Assembly (NCBI GenBank): GCA_003024985.2
Contig: PXIH01S0002014.1
DNA: 12,265 nucleotides
Reading direction: 5' to 3' (one strand)
From: Euperipatoides rowelli
Taxonomy: Eukaryota; Onychophora; Udeonychophora; Euonychophora; Peripatopsidae
Part shown: positions 9,035 through 12,265 of the stretch, in pieces
Numbering within the stretch: position 1 is the stretch's first letter
Layout of the letters: each line of letters starts with the position of its first letter
The notes under the pieces: model-generated
The model's database searches: none
Told to the model about the DNA's origin: nothing
What the model saw: only the letters and a program-made list of their open reading frames with translations
Translations under genes and position numbers: made by a program

Positions 9035-9063
9035 GCAACTCGAAACAAACACAAGCCGGCTGA

Positions 9064-9089
9064 AAATAAACCTTTAACAGGTTTTATTT
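9064..9089 (+). repeat. short stem-loop just downstream of the predicted start site
   Basis: AAATAAACCT (9064-9073) and AGGTTTTATTT (9079-9089) form a 10-bp stem with one bulged base around a TTAAC loop. It begins about 30 bp after the TATA box, where transcription from that promoter would start. Confidence 0.5.
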
Positions 9090-9913
9090 GCATTAAAAAA
9101 TATAGTCTCTAAGAATGTTAAAAGAAATATTATTAAAATCTTTGGAAATAATAGTTAACAATTTGTTCTCATCGTGTCAAGTTTAATAACGTATATAAAC
9201 CTTCCGGTATTTTTTTTTCTTCTTAAAATTGATTTCAACTTCAATCCCAAGAATTATCTCAAAATTTAATGGATTTTATATTGATGTGAAGAAAGTAACT
9301 TTTTCTTTTTTCTTTCTTCAAAATTTTAAGTAAAAACACTTTTGTTAACTAGTTTTCTAAACAATAACATAATGAAGTCATCACTAGCATCTGGATCCCA
9401 GATATGCATTTTCCTCCAGCTTCAAAACCAGCGAGATTTTATCCTTTGGCTACGTCAATTTAACAGCATCTTGGTTTTATTTTTTTGTAAACAACGTAGA
9501 AGTAGAAACATGAAAATTTTTATATGTTTCAGTTTAAATTTTCCAAATCGATTAATTAAACAAATATTTTTAGGTGAAACTAAACATAAATCAATTAAAA
9601 AAAAAATCATTGATAAACCACTTTAATTTGGCCAAACAAGTTAAAAATAGATTTTTAGATATAAAATCATTCTTTTATGAGATGATTTACAAATAATTTG
9701 GAAAAATTTTAAATAATGTGAGGATGAGGCACAATAACATGTTTGTAGGGGACAATTCCTTTTAGCTTTCATCTTTCATCTATTGTAAAAATGTGTGGCA
9801 AATTTGTGGATGTGCATGAATTAAACTAAGCTTTCTTCTAAACAGCAATTTAGCATGAGCTGCTTTTAATTGCAAATAAAATAATTTAGCTCTTATCCTC
9901 GAATAATTTAACA
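9090..9913. other. AT-rich stretch with one coding-like island
   Basis: Mostly featureless. The island 9385-9449 is less AT-rich; on the minus strand it reads PKDKISLVLKLEENAYLGS between a weak acceptor (GACGTAG) and a weak donor (GCTA|GTGATG). Its phase cannot be reconciled with both neighbouring candidate exons, so it is not called as an exon. A plus-strand frame over the same island is equally unsupported. Confidence 0.35.
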
Positions 9914-9926
9914 CAGGTTTGCATAA

Positions 9927-9986
9927 AAATCGGATTTTTTTGATTTAAATCGGATTTTTTTAATTTAAATCGGATTTTTTTTATTA
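9927..9986 (+). repeat. 20-bp subterminal tandem repeat, three units
   Basis: Units starting at 9927, 9947 and 9967 follow AAATCGGATTTTTTTGATTT with small changes near the T-run. They lie just inside the left end of the hAT-like element. The right end carries related GATTTAAATC palindromes at about 10611-10661. Confidence 0.75.
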
Positions 9987-10192
9987 AAATTAAAATCAAA
10001 ATTTTAGGTAAACAAAAACACTTTAATAGCAACATTTTGAACTCGAAAAACAGTTAGATTTTGAATAATACTTTGATTTTGAATTTCAACAAAGTTAAAA
10101 CACAAGACAAATCTGAGTCACTCAGATTATTTTCATGACGAACTATGTGATCTACAACACAAGCATTTTGCCAACAAACTTCCCATCTCCAT

Positions 10193-10379
10193 AAATCCCA
10201 AAGCCAACCAATTGTGAATGACCATGTCAAATGCTCAGCGTGTAGCTTTTTTTTAAAAATGACAACTTTATTAACAAATTAATTAATCATAAAAATAGAT
10301 ACAACACTCTTGAATATTGTTTTAAGCTACACGATGAGCATGTGGCATGGTCGTATGCCAATGGTGAGTTTTGGGATTT
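10193..10379. repeat. inverted repeat inside the hAT-like element
   Basis: The left arm (10193-10248) ends GCTCAGCGTGTAGCTT and the right arm (10324-10379) starts AAGCTACACGATGAGCATGT. They can be aligned over about 55 bp with roughly 75-80% identity by eye, ending in TTTGGGATTT. The ~75-bp loop is AT-rich. The arms are among the more GC-rich parts of the element and would give a long cruciform or RNA hairpin. Confidence 0.7.
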
Positions 10380-10453
10380 TGCAATTTATGATATTAGGTG
10401 CTTAAATTCAGCTCTGCCTTGCGTATAATATAGACTAGAGAAAATAATATTTC

Positions 10454-10602
10454 AAGGGGGAGGAGCTACAGGTCGATAATTTTAAAATTAATTTGTAAAT
10501 AACTCCTTTATTAATTTTTTTTAAAGTGGATTTTTATTTTTTAGAAATTATCTTAAAAAAATTAAAAAAAAAAAAGCATTTCATTTGACTTTTAACGATT
10601 TG
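10454..10602 (+). repeat. shared module, copy 2
   Basis: Begins AAGGGGGAGGAGCTA and continues through TTTGTAAATAACT, T-rich and A-rich blocks to CATTTGACTTTTAAC. The landmarks and their order match 3657-3815. Here the module is followed directly by the GATTTAAATC subterminal region of the hAT-like element, which is absent from the other copy. Confidence 0.65.
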
Positions 10603-10685
10603 ATTTAAATCATGATTTTTTCCTGCGATTTAAATCGTGATTTAATCATTTGATTTAAATCACTTGTTAAAATCGTGCAACCCTG

Positions 10686-11007
10686 AAATTTTAACTCACT
10701 ATCCTCAAAATTGGTATCGATGAGGATTTGCACCATATGAAGTCAGTCAGCGTTGGAGAAGAGAAAAGTAAGATTTAATTGCTTAGACTTGGCTATTTAT
10801 TTTCCCTAAGTGTGCTAGGACATTTAAATTTTAAGGTATGCTTAGCACACCTCTGACCAACAAAAATTTATTATAACACGGTTTAAATTTTATTGAAAAA
10901 AATTAAAAACAATCACTGCTTGTTTTGTAATTTTAAGCTAAATCTTAATTATCGTTTTAGTTACAGTATGTATCCCCCGCTTAATGCAATTTTGACTTAA
11001 TACACAC
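10686..11007. other. short stretch between mobile element and weak exon, nothing firm
   Basis: Right after the hAT-like element, the plus strand 10690-10771 is less AT-rich and ends GAAGAGAAAA|GTAAGA, a fair donor, with a short open frame containing HHMKSVSVGEEK. No matching plus-strand acceptor or partner exon was found, so it is not called. The rest is AT-rich. Confidence 0.35.
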
Positions 11008-11054
11008 CTGCTAGGTTCCTTTATTAAATTTTGGTGTAGATGTCTAGGACACAT
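11008..11054 (-). CDS. weak candidate exon of the unidentified minus-strand gene
   Basis: On the minus strand GTTATGCTACTGTGCAG precedes 47 open bases ending CCTAGCAG|GTGTGT, a good donor. The frame reads MCPRHLHQNLIKEPS plus two bases (AG), which with the first base of the exon at 8168 give Ser. Phase compatibility, a good donor and reduced AT content are the only support. The acceptor has a short pyrimidine tract, and the segment lies between two related direct repeats (10960 and 11164), so it could be repeat-derived. The leading Met need not be a start codon. Confidence 0.27.
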
Positions 11055-11935
11055 CTGCACAGTAGCATAACTCTTTGGATTTTGGCACCGTTTTGTTTTT
11101 CCATTACTTTTGATTTCTGATTTCCTAAAAAAGTTTAAAAGACATACCGGTACCCATGTTTTTGTTACAATATATCCCCCAAAATTGGACTTTTTTTTCT
11201 TTTTTAATTTGGTGAGGGCTGATTTTGTATGACCATGCACCTTTGTTTGACAATTTAAAGTACATACAGTATTGTAAGTACTTCACAAGCACATTATGTA
11301 CCAAATAGTTCTGTGTTAATTATAAATGGTTCCAAGGCTAGTTAAAGGGCTGTTTCTTTTTGTTTAGAAAACTAATTTATACTTGAGGAAACTTATGAAG
11401 GAAATAATTATTATAAGTCTGACCAACTAAAGCAATGATTTTTTTATTTATTAATTTATCATATTTTAATAAAACTTTTCCATATACATTGCTAAATATT
11501 TACCGCATTTAGAAAAATGTATAACCTACAGCAAAAAAATTAGAGTAGACAATTAATGTACCAGCCAAATCTTTTGCAAGTTTTCCTGCTGCCCCCCCCC
11601 CCCCCCTCACTTCTTCACATTTTTTTTACCTATTATTATTTTGGTATATTTTTAGATCAATTTTATTAGTTTATCAAGTCTACCTGAGAAAGAATGCCAA
11701 TCTGTAGCAATTAAAATCGAAACATAATATAAATATCACAATAAAAAAAAAAGATAAAATTGAACAAAAAAAAAAAAACAACTATTGTATAAGAATTTGA
11801 ATATGTATTAATTTAAAAGTAACACACAATAGATTTTTTTATCGCTTATTTGAAAGATAATGATTAAAATAATTCCATTTGTTAAAAAAAAATTTTGTTA
11901 TTTAAAAATGAAAATAATAAAAAAAACTGTCTTAG

Positions 11936-11999
11936 TCCCAGATTACATTTTAAACGCACTTGAAATTTAACGACATCATACAATGTAAACAATCTGGGA
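11936..11999. repeat. inverted repeat with ~32-bp loop
   Basis: TCCCAGATTACATT (11936-11949) mirrors AATGTAAACAATCTGGGA (11982-11999) apart from a 4-base bulge, giving a 14-bp stem around an AT-rich loop. This is better than most AT-driven palindromes here because the TCCCAGATT block is not low-complexity. Confidence 0.6.
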
Positions 12000-12180
12000 T
12001 ATCAGCAACGGATCATCATTACTTCTATCATTAATGCTGTTATTTATTGTATAGACATCTTATGCTTTTTCCTCTTTATGTATTATTCATATTTGCTTCT
12101 ATATGTTATTCTAGACACTACTTTTAATACTGTACTTAAAATGGAACGAAAAAAAATGTACCAATGAGAACGCCAATTCT

Positions 12181-12202
12181 AAACTTTTTTAAAAAAAAGT
12201 TT
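12181..12202. repeat. A/T palindrome next to a TTAA site
   Basis: AAACTTTTTT (12181-12190) faces AAAAAAGTTT (12193-12202) with two bases between. It immediately precedes the TTAA at 12205. Confidence 0.6.
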
Positions 12203-12204
12203 AT

Positions 12205-12265
12205 TTAACCCTTTCCACTCCAATCCATTTCCGAACTTTTGGATCCTACCACTCCAATTAAAAAA
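12205..12265 (+). mobile_element. possible piggyBac-like terminus, cut by window end
   Basis: TTAA at 12205-12208 is followed by CCCTTTCCACTCC. PiggyBac-type elements and their non-autonomous derivatives insert at TTAA and have termini beginning with several C. A direct repeat CCACTCCAAT at 12215-12224 and 12249-12258 (34-bp period) fits subterminal repeats of such elements. Only about 57 bp of the element would lie in the window, so its other end cannot be checked. Confidence 0.35.

Larger units (their letters stand above)
9914..10685. mobile_element. non-autonomous hAT-like DNA transposon
   Basis: The left end reads CAGGTTTGCATAAAAATCGG and the right end, as reverse complement, CAGGGTTGCACGATTTTAAC. 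The two agree in CAGGnTTGCA and in later AAATC strings, and CAGGG-type termini are typical of hAT elements. Subterminal regions on both sides are full of GATTTAAATC-type motifs, as often seen in such elements. The ~772-bp interior has no transposase frame, so the copy would need a partner for movement. The expected 8-bp target duplication is not exact: ATTTAAC lies just left of the element and ATTTTAAC two bases to its right. Internal parts include a 20-bp tandem repeat, an 80-bp-loop inverted repeat and a module shared with 3657-3815. Confidence 0.6.
11055..12204. other. AT-rich stretch, possible further exons not resolved
   Basis: Contains a C15 run at 11592-11606. Good minus-strand acceptors occur at 11526 (TAATTTTTTTGCTGTAG) and 11706-11710 (TTTTAATTGCTACAG) but would give only 22-bp and 18-bp exons. 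A minus-strand segment 12036-11982 reads INDRSNDDPLLISQIVYI with a poor acceptor and weak donor. None of these is firm enough to call. Plus-strand 11681-11727 resembles the CTGAnnA...CGAAAC hallmark common near the ends of some retroelements. Confidence 0.35.

Noticed and set aside
8833-9063. 76-codon plus-strand frame
   Set aside because: No recognisable domain or splice borders; it overlaps the promoter-like CCAAT/TATA pair.
9342-9626. 94-codon plus-strand frame
   Set aside because: Composition becomes low-complexity (Lys, Ile, Phe) in its second half and there is no homology I can recognise; length is within chance.
10690-10771. Plus-strand exon candidate ending at a GTAAGA donor
   Set aside because: No plausible acceptor or partner exon on the plus strand; read as a minus-strand exon it lacks any AG between the last stop and the donor.
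10938-11240. 100-codon minus-strand frame
   Set aside because: Contains a poly-Lys run and spans direct repeats; only the short spliced segment 11008-11054 inside it has any exon support.
1-12265. CRISPR array, tRNA, rRNA or bacterial operon
   Set aside because: No regularly spaced direct repeats with unique spacers, no tRNA T-loop consensus, no conserved rRNA strings and no long open frames.

Overview
This is an AT-rich (roughly 26-28% GC by eye) piece of an animal genome, full of homopolymer runs and mobile-element debris. Nothing looks prokaryotic: there is no long open frame, no ribosome-binding sites, no operon and no CRISPR array, and I see no tRNA or rRNA gene. Open frames of 65-110 codons are expected by chance at this base composition, so frame length was not used as evidence. 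The organism is probably an invertebrate with kilobase-scale introns, but I cannot place it further. Three undetermined bases (8789, 8811, 8817) point to a draft assembly.

The best gene signal is on the minus strand: a chain of short, relatively GC-rich segments with canonical splice borders and compatible reading phase. In transcription order these are 11054-11008 (weak), 8168-8075, 6462-6396, 3942-3887 and 156-23. The last two are the most convincing and read through as one peptide. The start and end of the gene are not seen, and I do not recognise the protein. The introns of this model hold everything else in the window.

Layout from low to high coordinate: exon (23-156); a long AT-rich intron; four degenerate ~140-bp tandem units (2351-2820); a GC-rich hairpin (3057-3091); an inverted-repeat element (3144-3815); exon (3887-3942); a bland intron with a T20(ATT)n tract; a 22-bp minisatellite ending in inverted units (5437-5575), followed by nested hairpins (5664-5783) and a degenerate ~40-bp repeat (5793-6160); exon (6396-6462) with an alternative terminal-exon or retrocopy reading; a probable non-LTR retrotransposon tail (6988-7066); exon (8075-8168); a plus-strand CCAAT/TATA promoter-like pair (8964-9034); a probable non-autonomous hAT element (9914-10685); a weak exon (11008-11054); and a possible piggyBac-like terminus at the window edge (12205 onward).

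The most unusual part is 5437-6160, where a tandem array flips orientation, forms a near-perfect 19-bp stem, and runs into two further hairpins and a second repeat family. Also notable: the two inverted-repeat elements near 3.1-3.8 kb and 9.9-10.7 kb share a ~155-bp module although only the second shows clear hAT ends, and the heptamer TACAGTA/TACTGTA is several-fold over-represented. I found no convincing new functional system.
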